Origin: Isohypsibius dastychi
Taxonomy: Eukaryota; Tardigrada; Eutardigrada; Parachela; Isohypsibiidae
Assembly: GCA_034696485.1 (NCBI GenBank)
Contig: JAQIWT010000838.1
Coordinates: 1-14,662 of the forward strand
Direction of reading: 5' to 3'
Length of the DNA: 14,662 nucleotides
Shown: piece after piece, positions 1 to 8,130 of the stretch
Numbering within the stretch: position 1 is the stretch's first letter
Layout of the letters: each line of letters starts with the position of its first letter
The notes under the pieces: generated by a model
Database searches by the model: none
Seen by the model: the letters and a program-made list of their open reading frames with translations, nothing else
What the model was told of the DNA's origin: nothing
Translations under genes and position numbers: made by a program

Positions 1-566
1 ACACAATGTCGCTTTCATAGAGCTGCAACTCATCCTTCGCTGTCCTTCTTATCGATCAGAATGACATCGTAAGACTACTTCGTTCTGAACCACTTATTTG
101 AGTCATTTGCCAATGGTCATAGATGATGTGCCTGTTAATGTAGAGTCCTGTGTTTCTCGGAGAGCTCAACTCCACTGTAGCCTGTAGACTTCTTAATGCA
201 TCGGTTGGGGTTGTCACAACGGAAGATGGTGATCAGGGGCTCAACGCCGCACTAGAGTGCAGTCTAGCAAGCAACAGTGACCTAAATGATAACTCGTTGA
301 ATAATTGCAGAAATGCTGACTGAAAACCTTGACTTTTCTAGACAATTCTAGCCACGCCAACCTACGATGGTGGTCTAGTTATTGCTGCTGCTATCCATCT
401 GCGGGAGGAACCATTTTCGGAACTACATGGAAAACAGCAATAGCTAACACTGGGAAAAGGACTTTAAAGTAGACGTTAAGTTTACCCTCTTGATGTCGCG
501 GATGCTGATTTCCGGCTTCTGCTGAATAACAACAAACTGGTTATGCTATAACGAGACGTTACGAAA
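1..566. other. No supported gene
   Basis: No frame over 60 codons starts and ends here, and I found no repeat or convincing splice pair. It may be 3' flank of the minus-strand exon at 948-567. Confidence 0.35.
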
Positions 567-948
567 TTATCTTTCTAGCAGGTAGAATGACGGGTACAGC
601 AGGATGGCCATTCCCTGGCACACCGGGGTGAACTGCGACTGGTGCATAATTGCCTGTAACTCAGAGTAGTTTTTGAGATCTTCGAACGGTGAACCACGGC
701 ATTTTGTAACCGTGAATATGTACATGTTCTGACTGATGACCAGTTCATCCGCTGGATAATCACCCTGATTCCCATAATTTCTCCTGCCGCCACGACGATT
801 ACGTCGTCCTGGTCGTCTACGAGGTCCTGGTCGTGGTCGGGGTGCTGGCGGTCCTGGGAGACCTGGCGGACGTGGTGCCGGTCTTCGAATTGCCGGTCTA
901 CGGCGGCTAGCAGTTAGACCAAAGTGGTTCCTTGTAGAGCTTTCCAAG
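567..948 (-). CDS. Pro/Arg/Gly-rich exon, unrecognised protein, likely terminal exon
   Basis: The minus strand shows a good 3' splice site (ACTTTTTCAG, CAG at 951-949), followed by an open frame to a TAA at 569-567. I therefore start the exon at 948 and treat the ATG at 989 as intronic chance. The first third is low complexity: Arg-Arg-Pro units, then a collagen-like PPGLPGPPAPRP, then RRRPGRRNRRGGRR. The remaining 65 or so residues are ordinary mixed sequence with hydrophobic and acidic residues (ADELVISQNMYIFTVTK, SPFEDLKNYSELQAIM) and two cysteines. Local GC is clearly higher than in the flanks because of CGN/CCN/GGN codons. The basic RGG-like stretch could bind nucleic acid or be a disordered linker, but the tail matches nothing I know. 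The frame phase requires an upstream exon I could not place. Coding status is moderately likely; function is unknown. Confidence 0.38.
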
Positions 949-1179
949 CTGAAAAAGTGAGTTCGTTTCAGATTCACTTTATTAACCATGACTAAATAAA
1001 CAATTCACGAAAAACACTTCAAAATAATCGAAGACGTCCCTTTCCGTCAGTAGTATCAAAACAGGAAGTAGTCCGAAAAAATGATTCGATGAAATTGTTC
1101 ACCTGCAGTCTGACCAACAATACTGTCCAGAAACGTCGAAGTGTTCGATGAGCAAAAACAAGTAGAACTTCCGTATAAG

Positions 1180-1424
1180 TGAACTGCCAGCTCGCACAGC
1201 GATTCTTAGAGGAAACTAAGGAATGTGGCGAAGATAATCTTTTTTGTAGAGCAACTGACTTGATTACTTGTTTGAAACCATATCAAAGAAAATCAACTCA
1301 AAATAAACCGGTTATCAACTGTTGGGCACGCGAACCGACCCGAACTGATTGCTTTGTTTTCTTATTTGCATTGGTTGATGAGGTCAGACGGAAAGTCATG
1401 GAAAATTGCAACGTGATTGTTTGA
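1180..1424 (+). CDS. Cysteine-rich exon candidate, unrecognised
   Basis: An open frame of about 80 codons ends at TGA 1422-1424. The in-frame codon at 1176-1178 is TAA, so an exon must begin after a splice site. The nearest is ATAAG ending at 1179, which is weak; CCAG (1190) and CACAG (1200) are alternatives. Seven cysteines fall in 80 residues, several in helical-looking context (CGEDNLFC, DLITCLKP, TDCFVFLFALVDEV, MENCNV). This resembles small secreted helical cysteine-rich domains of invertebrates, but I cannot assign a family. There is no poly(A) signal close behind. Length alone is within chance for this composition, so it is a weak call. Confidence 0.25.
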
Positions 1425-1467
1425 CGATCAAATATAATTAGGACCCACAAATGGATCAGTCAGTTCG

Positions 1468-1826
1468 TTAACTTTCAGATGAATCAATTAGGCGACCAAA
1501 CAATGCGTGAATGTTGTTGTGTGATGTCGTCCGAAAGCTTCTGATCTCCAAGACATCCTCCACCAAAAAACAAGCCACAGCGTCGTGTTAACCGCGGTAG
1601 AAAAATCCATAGTAAGCAAGAATGACCGGATGTTGTTGAATTTATCGGGGCCACTTTTCAAATAGCTTGTAACATGTCAGCGTATCTGAATATTGCGGAT
1701 ATTTTGGCTGCGGAACCTTGTCCATTGTTGCATTTGAAGTGGATATACAATTATCGCGTACACTCTCGCTTCCAGGGAACTTGAGAATGTGTTCTTCCGT
1801 GACTTCTGCGCCGCTTTTGGTATTAT
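1468..1826 (-). pseudogene. Coding-like frame broken by two TAA codons, unrecognised
   Basis: A minus-strand frame starts after a plausible 3' splice site (TTGTTTTGCGGTGCAG, CAG at 1829-1827) and runs to TAA 1470-1468. It is interrupted only by TAA at 1644-1642 and 1590-1588. The three pieces read like ordinary protein: one with GAEVTEEHILKFPGSESV and a cysteine pair, a 17-codon link, and one containing HDAVACFLVEDVLEIRSF. Both stops could come from a single C-to-T change in a CAA codon. No donor site sits before either stop, so an intron explanation is poor. Fewer stops than expected are seen over 119 codons, but the excess is modest and the frame could be chance. No family was recognised. 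Confidence 0.25.
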
Positions 1827-1917
1827 CTGCACCGCAAAACAAGCAAGCGATACGGTTTAAGTGAAGCTGGTAAAAAAATTCAGAGTCGCAATATCGAGTT
1901 TTTTTTCCGTCGGAATA

Positions 1918-2146
1918 TCAAGGTTTTCGAAAGTTTGCAAGCGACGAGGTTTCAGTAAGTATCTCAACAAGCAAGTGAAGACTGGCACAAAGTGCATCAG
2001 AACCAAATGGCGACGACGAAAGCAATACTGAGAGAAAGTGTCTCGCCTCATGGCCTTTCGGCGTTATTGCAAGGATAATTAAGCTCGTCAGGCACAATTG
2101 TTCAGTGCACCGTTCAACTTCACTCTGAATGACAGAATTCATTCTT
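1918..2146 (-). CDS. Candidate terminal exon, helical unrecognised protein
   Basis: Reads from a tandem AAGAAG acceptor (AG ending at 2147 or 2144) to TGA 1920-1918. Either acceptor keeps the frame set by the exon at 2308-2207. The product is about 75 residues, rich in leucine and serine, with amphipathic helical runs (LCLTSLIILAITPKGHEAR, HFLSVLLSSSPFGSDALC, LHLLVEILTETSSLANF) and five cysteines. Nothing resembles an Ig fold. The acceptor has little pyrimidine tract, which weakens the splice call. The plus strand carries a chance GTAAGT opposite it at 1951-1956. Function is unknown; it may be the carboxyl end of whatever gene contains the preceding exon. Confidence 0.33.
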
Positions 2147-2206
2147 CTTTACAATGATCGGGTTTAGGTGTACCAGACAGTCGTCCATAATACCTATTTC
2201 TTGTAC

Positions 2207-2308
2207 CTTCTCTTGCGGGTGATGATCGAGAGACGCACAAATTTAAAGACTGCATGTTCGTAGAACATGGGTAGCATTCGGCCCCAGTCCTCGTCATTGG
2301 TGAGATCA
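2207..2308 (-). CDS. Candidate internal exon with EDW motif, unrecognised
   Basis: The exon is bounded by a 3' splice site (GATCTTGCAG, CAG at 2311-2309) and a GTACAAG donor beginning at 2206, giving a 60-base intron (2206-2147). The 33 complete codons include DLTNDEDWGRMLPMFYEH followed by a hydrophobic patch (FKFVRLSII) and a basic end (TRKR). That order would suit a membrane-proximal or cytosolic segment, but no transmembrane helix is long enough to claim. The core LTNDEDW recalls TLSEDWKL in the duplicated element at 3090-3121 and 4124-4155, the only hint of a link to the Ig modules. Phase is consistent with the exon at 2146-1918. Confidence 0.35.
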
Positions 2309-2309
2309 C

Positions 2310-2760
2310 TGCAAGATCATTCATGAGAAAGATCGAGGATGTGGGTGGCTGGCCAGTGCACATCACCTCCGAAACAGGTGGCAAAATCCAGGACCTCCTG
2401 TTTTCATGCGGAAGAATTGCTCACATGTCCTAAATTCGGAGAAAGCGAGGCAGTTGTGATCCAGGAGGGACAATTGATGTGATCACTCTTATTTGTTATT
2501 TCCCCAGTTCTTAAACACAACAAACAACTGCTTTTACTGAACGAATTGGTGAACAAATTCCCAATCCGTTCCCTTCCGACGTTTCGTCTGCCAATGCCGT
2601 CATCACATTGCTGAATGGAAAGATAAAATTTTGGTGCGAGGCAGATTCATGTGCCGTATTTGTTCCGAACATCAAGCTTATAAGTGCGTCGGACCATGAC
2701 CTCAGCGGGATTCATCTCCGAATCGTATTAACATAAGTAACCTGCAGCCCCAAAAAAGCC
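2310..2760 (-). other. Coding-like stretch, frame uncertain
   Basis: One minus-strand frame runs from an ATG near 2715 to the splice site at 2311 and meets only TGA codons. It includes RRTYKLDVRNKYGT, which resembles the last strands of an Ig or fibronectin-III domain. A second frame is open over about 60 codons in the same place (LRSWSDALISLMFGTNTAHE). Only one can be right and I cannot decide, so no gene is called. A pyrimidine-containing CTGCAG near 2745-2740 could be an acceptor. Confidence 0.15.
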
Positions 2761-2927
2761 ACGGCCAACGAGCTTCGGACCGTATTCAAGAAGCACGTGA
2801 AGTCTGCAGTCAGTCACTATAAACAGTCAGGTTACACTGATCATTTTGAAAAACTTCATGAATTTCAACTCTGATTGACTCAATGAATAACGACTTTGCT
2901 GTCATTGTTCTGCCGCCTTAGCTATCA

Positions 2928-3065
2928 CTAAACGTGCCAGCTAATTACGTAAATGAGTTTCTTGCTCCGTGGATCGAGTATGATCCCAAAGTGGTCGTTT
3001 GGCGAATGGAGAAGTTCATTGCCCATGCAGGGCTTCATATCTACGTTTATCCATTCTCTTGACAT
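2928..3065 (-). CDS. Small ORF or exon, 45 codons, unrecognised
   Basis: ATG at 3065-3063 to TAG 2930-2928, 45 residues: MSREWINVDMKPCMGNELL, then a segment with HFGIILDPRSKKLIYVISW. Codon choice looks like coding sequence (AAC, GAC, CTC, ATC, AAG). The frame is closed just upstream by TGA, so either the ATG is the true start or an exon begins within the preceding few codons. A possible donor, GTAATTAG, lies inside the end of the frame. It sits about 25 bases beyond the 3090-3121 repeat on the minus strand, downstream of Ig copy A, so it might be a later exon of that gene. No family was recognised. Confidence 0.3.
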   Translation of the reverse strand: MSREWINVDMKPCMGNELLHSPNDHFGIILDPRSKKLIYVISWHV

Positions 3066-3089
3066 CAGCGGGGATCAGCATTTCATGTG

Positions 3090-3121
3090 AGCTTCCAGTC
3101 CTCACTTAATGTTAAAGTCTT
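3090..3121 (-). repeat. Direct repeat, copy 1 (TLSEDWKL element)
   Basis: This 32-base element recurs at 4124-4155 in the same orientation, with 29 of 32 bases identical and the first 17 exact (plus strand AGCTTCCAGTCCTCACT). Read on the minus strand both copies give KT.TLSEDWKL, and two base differences between the copies are synonymous (TTA/TTG, CTC/CTT at the edge). That suggests it was once coding. The two copies bracket Ig copy A. Confidence 0.7.
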
Positions 3122-3284
3122 GAAAAATTTTGAGAACCGCAGTTCCTTTCCGAACGCCGGCATAAGAAAAGCTGTTGTAGAACTCATAACTAGCAAGTTA
3201 TGAATCAAGTAGAGCATGGTTTCACTGACTGCAATTATTCCCTGCATGGTCTGGCCGAGACATGCCGGTCTCTCACCAATGCCG

Positions 3285-4046
3285 TTAGTTGCAGAATACT
3301 TCCATGCTGCAGTTTGCATAGAACATCGATTCATTACGGAAAGCGCATGTGTAGACCCACATGATCTCTGTGGATCAGTGATCGACAGGGATTGTCCGTC
3401 CTTGTGCAAGCTCAACGAAACAGTCTTGCCTATTTCTCGTCCAATGAAACCACGCTCCTCCTGTCTGCCTGGATACAAACCTGATTTTCAGTAACATGCG
3501 ATATCTACTCCACTGTCATCTAGACAATTCGATGTGGACACTTCGATTGTCGGTGGATCTAGCAACGAAAACCTGAGTTACTTTTTATCTTGCAGTACAG
3601 TCTACGGCACTTTTCAGATGCTCACCACACACTCGAACCATCGTTTTTTATATCTGATCCACATTGATACAACCCGACGTGGTCAATGCCGACATTCGAA
3701 ATGTGTATGTGAAATTCTCCTACGGGTGAAATCTCTCTGTGAACTGGAATAACCACGTTTGAGTAACGGGGAGACGAATGTTGTTCACCTTTTGAGTCAA
3801 CCGCCACTGGTGCTCCAAGCAACTGTCCCTGCAAAAAAAGAATCAAATTTTGAATTTCTAAGATGACTACAGAAAGTTTCTTTTTACGTCAAAAGTTACA
3901 TAAGTGCTGCTGTACCCGCACTCAAGCTTCAATTCTGAATCGGGAAGTAAAAGCACTTCGTTTGCCTTGCTGTTGCACTTTAGGATCGCACCAACGAATG
4001 TTGTCAGAAGCAACGAGGTGGATTCGGATGCTGTTCCTCTTTCCAT
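3285..4046 (-). pseudogene. IgSF receptor-like gene, copy A (V domain + second Ig domain), broken
   Basis: This is the clearest family member. Exon 1 (4046-3888) starts at ATG, has a moderately hydrophobic leader (SLLLTTFVGAILKC), then NEVLLLPDSELKLECGY with the first V-type cysteine, and ends in phase 0 at GTAAAAAG. A 59-base intron ends in TTTTTTTGCAG. Exon 2 (3828-3626) carries GQLLGAPVAVDSKGE and FHIHISNVGIDHVGLYQCG, the D-x-G-x-Y-x-C signature of V-set domains, and ends at GTGAGC. Exon 3 (from 3572, or 3558) opens with PPTIEVS and reaches CY at 3494-3489. There, compared with copy D, one G is missing from the TGG tryptophan codon, giving TGA (3490-3488) and a frameshift. The shifted frame continues as WFHWTRNRQDCFVELAQG, TGA 3377-3375, YTCAFRNESMFYANCSMEVF and TAA 3287-3285. 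Expected product: a secreted or membrane IgSF protein acting in recognition (family knowledge). No transmembrane segment is visible. Confidence 0.62.
3829..3887 (-). other. Phase-0 intron inside the V domain of copy A (59 nt)
   Basis: GTAAAAAG at the 5' end and a long T-run plus GCAG at the 3' end, splitting the V-type domain between its first cysteine strand and the rest. Both flanking exons are in phase 0, so the joined frame is open. Copy E has a GTGAGT donor at the corresponding place (5990-5985), also in phase 0, which supports the boundary. Confidence 0.6.
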
Positions 4047-4123
4047 TTTGAAATTCGGTGGATTGATCGACCTTTTAAACTTGCAACACTTCGCCCGTTA
4101 CCTGATGCAATAGTGAATATTCA

Positions 4124-4155
4124 AGCTTCCAGTCCTCACTCAATGTTTTAGTCTT
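4124..4155 (-). repeat. Direct repeat, copy 2 (TLSEDWKL element)
   Basis: Partner of 3090-3121, separated by about 1 kb, lying about 80 bases upstream of the copy A start codon. On the minus strand the frame runs on as KTLSEDWKLEYSLLHQ to CATCAG|GTAACG, a good donor at about 4103. So this copy may be the end of a small exon of an upstream gene or a 5' leader exon. Confidence 0.65.
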
Positions 4156-5100
4156 ACTCTAATTTACTTACACTTACTCTTTTAATATTTGACGTGGTCC
4201 ATTGAAATGTACGACACTGGAACAACTGCGAGTGGGAAATATTTCCAGAACCAACTCTAAGGCGAATGGGTCTATACCGGTGTATGGAGCAGGGGTTGCA
4301 GGGCATCTTGACCGATCTGCACACTTCCTGGTCTATCTATTTTGCTGAACGAATTTTCGTACGATTTTGCAAAGTTTTCACTGTTATTTCAGCGGTACAA
4401 GCTCTCAAATTAGTTGATTTGATATTGCTCGACTTTCACGAAACATGATGATGAAAAACCGCCGTTTCAGTAAGACGTCGTGACAGCATATAGACAACCA
4501 TGAAAAGGATCATTTCATCCAACATTTCATTGGCTGTTCGTGAAACAGAAAAAATGGTGATCATAACGCCGTTTTTGCAGTTTTATGCACGATAAGGTTG
4601 AGTGGTTGATGAGCTCTGTCGGGTCTTTGAATGTGGAGTGACACCGTGTCTCTAGATTGCCAAGATGATCTGATCACTGAACAAACAAGAGTTAAGCATG
4701 ATTCCGATCACATGATCATCGGAGAACTCGTCATGCAAACGAAGAATACCAAGTGTGGATGAACGGTCACGTTGAAAGAGTTGATCACAAGCACAAAGTC
4801 TGATGATGCACAGCGATACAAGCGGTTTGCAAGCCAATTTTTTTCGATGCCAAGACGACTCGTTCATCAATGTGGCAACCATTCGCTGAACATTAAAATG
4901 TTACTTGCCGAGTTGAAATGGTTATGCTGCTTGTACATCTCTACTCGAAGGTTCTCATGCACTTGATCACGCTGCGCTCAGAAATTCAGCGAGGTGAATG
5001 AACAGATGAGACTCCCAGGTGTAATCAAATTCTCCCAGCACTCTGGAAAGATGTGCACAGTTGAGAACAGGATTGAAAGAAAGAACCAATGCCACCTCTT
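4156..5100. other. No supported gene; short ambiguous frames only
   Basis: Contains a 76-codon minus frame (4882-4652, with HDEFSDDHVIGIMLNSC) and an overlapping 64-codon plus frame (4772-4966). They are antisense to each other for part of their length, neither has convincing splice sites, and both lengths are expected by chance. A plus-strand GLYRC at 4269-4283 mimics the Ig signature but lacks any family context. Confidence 0.3.
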
Positions 5101-5251
5101 CAATGGGATTTTTCAGTCACACCGGTAGTCACGCTCGGAACGACATGATCGCTCGTCAGAAGTATCGATTCTGGATACGCAACAGTGCGCGATTCAATCT
5201 TCATGTGCCAACTTGAAAGTGACAACAATCTTCGAATATTGTTTCTTTCAG

Positions 5252-5750
5252 GTTCGCTGTGTAATGTTAAAAGTTCTAGTGCGTTGGGAGCCATGATTCA
5301 AGACCATCCTGTGTTACTAGCCGAACCCAATTCAGGGAAGATTGTTGTCGAGAATACGAAAAAACTACTGGACAATGCAGTCGCGATCGCAGATTTAGTC
5401 AACAGAGAGAAGTTTATGTTCAAAGTCCTGGATGTCTACCAGAGTTTGGAAACCACATCGTGAGTTTTCCAGAGAGAATTTCACAGTGTTGTGGAACTTA
5501 ACACGGGAATTCTGATCATTCAGAATTGGCATGTAGCAGTCAGAGAGCTGGAAGATCCAACAATGTTTTTATTGAATCAACAGATTGGAATGAAAGCGAA
5601 AAACCAGAATTATGAGGTTTTGCACTGAAGCAGTTTTACCAAAATGACGGAAGCTAAAAGAGATGAAATCCTGGTGGAATGGCAAGAGTTCGTTGACTCT
5701 ATTTTGACATAAGTAGAAGAAAACCTCCCAATAGATGGTGACAGTCTGCA
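5252..5750 (+). pseudogene. Plus-strand coding-like frame with three in-frame stops, unrecognised
   Basis: The frame begins after a strong acceptor (TATTGTTTCTTTCAG, ending at 5251) and stays in one frame to CTGCAG|GTATAT at 5750/5751. It is broken only by TGA 5461-5463, TGA 5626-5628 and TAA 5710-5712. The text is acidic and helical: ALGAMIQDHPVLLAEPNSGK, LDNAVAIADLVNREKFMFK, NWHVAVRELEDPTMFLLNQ, MTEAKRDEILVEWQEFVDS. A GTGAGT donor overlaps the first TGA, at 5460-5465. If it is used, the 208-base first exon is intact, but the next good acceptor (TCATTCAG at 5523) does not keep the frame. About ten stops would be expected by chance over this length. It is unrelated to the Ig modules as far as I can see, and its family is unknown. 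Confidence 0.28.
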
Positions 5751-6107
5751 GGTATATACGGCGTTCTGATTCTCCGATCTGACAAACGGCCCTTTCTTTG
5801 GAATAATTCCGTTTCCTGGAATTTTTTCGTCACTGAATAATGTCCTCATTCACCACCGCGCATTACCTAATTTATAACCAAGTCACCAATGTTTAGCATA
5901 GCACGTTACACGTGGATTGCTTCTTTCATACGGAATGCGTCGAAAGTGATCGAATGGCCGCCAGAGATGTATGCCGTAAGAGGAACTCACAGTCAAATCC
6001 GTGGAATACTCATATTTTATGTAAATTGGAACGTTCCATATCTCGGTGCTGAGCGAAGAGACTTCTTTGGCAAGACGCATCGGTGTTCGTGCAGCTGCAA
6101 TGTACAT
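5745..6107 (-). pseudogene. IgSF module, copy E, diverged and interrupted
   Basis: From ATG 6107-6105 the frame gives RLAKEVSSLSTEIWN and IKYEYSTDL. These align with the EV..L...SEL.LECGYSST region of copy A exon 1, with tyrosine where the cysteine should be. It then meets a strong GTGAGT donor (5990-5985) in phase 0, as in copy A. Downstream in the same frame are NPRVTCYAKHW, TGA 5885-5883, TGA 5852-5850 and ENQNAVYTCRL. The two cysteines at 5903-5901 and 5750-5748 are 51 codons apart, a normal Ig spacing and close to the 50 of copy D Ig2. I could not fix the acceptor after the donor, so whether this is V domain, second domain or a blend is unclear. The leader is not convincingly hydrophobic. 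I infer a broken paralogue; the match is weaker than A, C and D. Confidence 0.35.
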
Positions 6108-6114
6108 TTGATTT

Positions 6115-6900
6115 CATTATGAACATATGATCGAACAATGGGTCATCGGGTTGTGGGAAAGGATTGAACTTTTTGAAACAATATTATGGGGCAGCCAGCG
6201 CCTACCTCAAAACTAAGAGTGGTTGTGCAATTGCGCCAGCTTATATAATGGTCAGCTCCAGAAGACCAACAACAAAGCGATATCGAGCGGCAGGTCGAAC
6301 GTCACAGGAATGTCATCGTAAGATTTATTGAGCATCAATACTAGTTGCCACTGATGGCCCGTATTGTCAAACTTTTCAATAGAACACCGTGCGTTTTGCT
6401 CAATAATATTTTAGTCTGGCTCAAACTGCAGATTATCATTTGAAGCTTGATCGCAACTCTCTAACTGTGACTGGAAACAGTAGTGCCTGACACTGGTATG
6501 CGTGCTGAGAATATCATTTTTTCTTGCCTGATCACTCCATTGTTTGGTACGTCATCGCATCATGACGATGATGACCGCTTGTTGCAGTTTGTTCATTGTT
6601 CTGAGACTGTTCCGGGGTGAGGGTGCATTTTTCGATCTATAATTCTCGGACCCTATCAACGGAACTGTCTACCATCTTATTCGAAAACCTGAATCAGTTT
6701 CATCACAGTTTCCGTTTTTCAAATAAAAATTATTTTTATGAGATATGCGGCGCTGCATGTGGTGAGAACCACCGGTAGATGATATTCAAACGTTATTTTG
6801 AATCGGTGTTCGAAGGCGGCAACGTCCGTATCTTCACTATTTCTGCTCTTCCCTCCAGTATACTAGACGACGCAGATGTCGTCACCACAAAAAGTCTCGA
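6115..6900. other. No supported gene
   Basis: Noncoding-looking stretch of about 790 bases between Ig copies E and F. I see only short frames and AT-rich pieces, including AATAAA at 6722-6727 on the plus strand and a few scattered TGATCA-like words. It may contain introns or untranslated sequence of the minus-strand family, or copy F's missing 3' exons, but nothing can be pinned down. Confidence 0.3.
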
Positions 6901-6911
6901 GGTTTTTTTAC

Positions 6912-7611
6912 TCAGTCATAATATTTCCAACTGATGAACGAACACCATTTTGATTCTAAACTATTCTCCTCAAACCGGATTATCGAAAGGCTCGAGACAT
7001 ATGGCAGAAAGAAAGCAGGCATGTCTGCTTTCTTCACAAGAGCTCGAATCCATTTATAATCCAGTGAAATGGATGTTCGATCAGTGACGGTTAGGGTAGT
7101 GAATCCAGTTGCGCTGGATTCGATGTACTTCGCAATCGTAGGACGCAAAAAATCTGACTCGAGGCTCAAAAATGGTGGCGGTATATTTTCATCCGTGTAC
7201 GTGTGGACCTAAAGACACGGAACCCCAGGGTCCTGCAACGATTCAAACACAGTGCTTGTCGATTTATTATCTTCATACCGAATGAAATGCTGCCATTGGT
7301 TATGTCTTCAAGGTATTGTCTGCCGGGAAAATGCAAGGTTACAGGGCTCTGCGGAATGATCTTGTTTTTGATTGTTCTGATAGTTCGAAGTTCTGGAAAT
7401 TGGTCAGTGAGCAGAAGTTCAAATTCAGTTACTCGAACTGGGAAAAATTGCGAAATACTGCCTGGAACAGCGCATCTTCAAAATTTTAATCATAGTACGG
7501 CAGCATACATGTACCGCACTTCCCAAAACCCCTGAGAAATTTAATCCCTGGTGCAAGCGAGGTCACTTCAACGTGGACTCTCTCAAAACATCCAACCATC
7601 ATCGAAGACAT
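6912..7611 (-). pseudogene. IgSF module, copy F (exon 1 remnant, V end, Ig2), diverged
   Basis: Three pieces in family order. (1) 7611-7486: VEVTSLAPGIKFL then GKCGTC, aligning with the EV..L.(A)GSEL.LEC strand of copies A and B. (2) 7319-7219: after TGCATTTTCCCGGCAG, QYLEDITNGSISFGMKIINR then LNRC, the position of F.IHI...GLY.C, with two residues fewer. It ends in phase 1 at GTGTCT. (3) 7153-6912: after GAGTCAG, phase 1 as in copy D, LRPTIAKYIE, LTVTDRTSISLDYKWIR, FLPYVSSLSIIRFEENS and SKWCSF, ending at TGA 6914-6912. The Ig2 frame has no internal stop. Its first cysteine is replaced by aspartate (ISLDYKW against ISCYWK), and the domain is about ten residues short. Intron 2 would be 65 bases. 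The similarity is by eye. F may be an old copy, or partly chance in pieces 1 and 2. Confidence 0.36.
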
Positions 7612-7619
7612 CGTGCGCC

Positions 7620-8130
7620 GGCACCGATGGCGGGTCTTTGAGAATGGAGATGAATTTATGGAGGGACATCCCTGAAATGTGTTTGGTCGTCGTTGTTCGA
7701 TTGATTGAGTTTGTGATCTACAGTGGCAACCCCTCTGGGATGGGAGTCGAAACTGATTATATGAACATTTCAGCCCAGTCAAATTTAAAGTTCGGTTTGG
7801 TTACCCCCTGTCCTTTTGTGATTGCATGGTGGTAATTTAGCCAGGTTATTGACTGGATAATCAGAACGTAAGAACGCGTCCCTTCTAAGGACAATCTATT
7901 TGCAAGAGTTAATTGCAAGAATAATTAAAATGGTGCGATCCAAGTGGATAATCGACGTATTTACCGGATCTGCGGATTTCTCGGAAATATGATCTGTATC
8001 CCCACTCATCCTGTTGTTCAGCTTTTCGGTAGATATGGATAGAGGCGACTTCGTCCATTTGATTCTCGAATCCGATTGAACAAGTACGTTTACCGGATTT
8101 TGGCTAAAACCTCAGTCTACCTGGTATTCC
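7620..8130. other. No supported gene
   Basis: Plus- and minus-strand frames of up to about 98 codons overlap each other and have no splice support. The short words ACGTATTTACCGGATCTG (about 7957) and ACGTTTACCGGATTTTG (about 8085) are similar and may be an older relative of the tandem repeat that follows. Confidence 0.25.

Noticed and set aside
1424-2400. Plus-strand frame continuing from the cysteine-rich exon through several TGA codons, with GTAAGT at 1951-1956
   Set aside because: The minus strand gives a better two-exon model over 2308-1918 with consistent phases; stops in the plus frame are too many for a gene.
3083-3478. 131-codon minus-strand open frame
   Set aside because: It overlaps the copy A Ig2 exon in the wrong frame; the Ig motifs (WFH, ELAQG, YTC) are in the neighbouring frame. 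Its length comes from the frameshift, not from coding.
3216-3494. Plus-strand cysteine-containing frame
   Set aside because: Antisense shadow of the copy A Ig2 exon.
4266-4448. Plus-strand GLYRC motif resembling the Ig signature
   Set aside because: No F.VHI strand before it, wrong strand for the family and no splice donor at the family position; chance likely.
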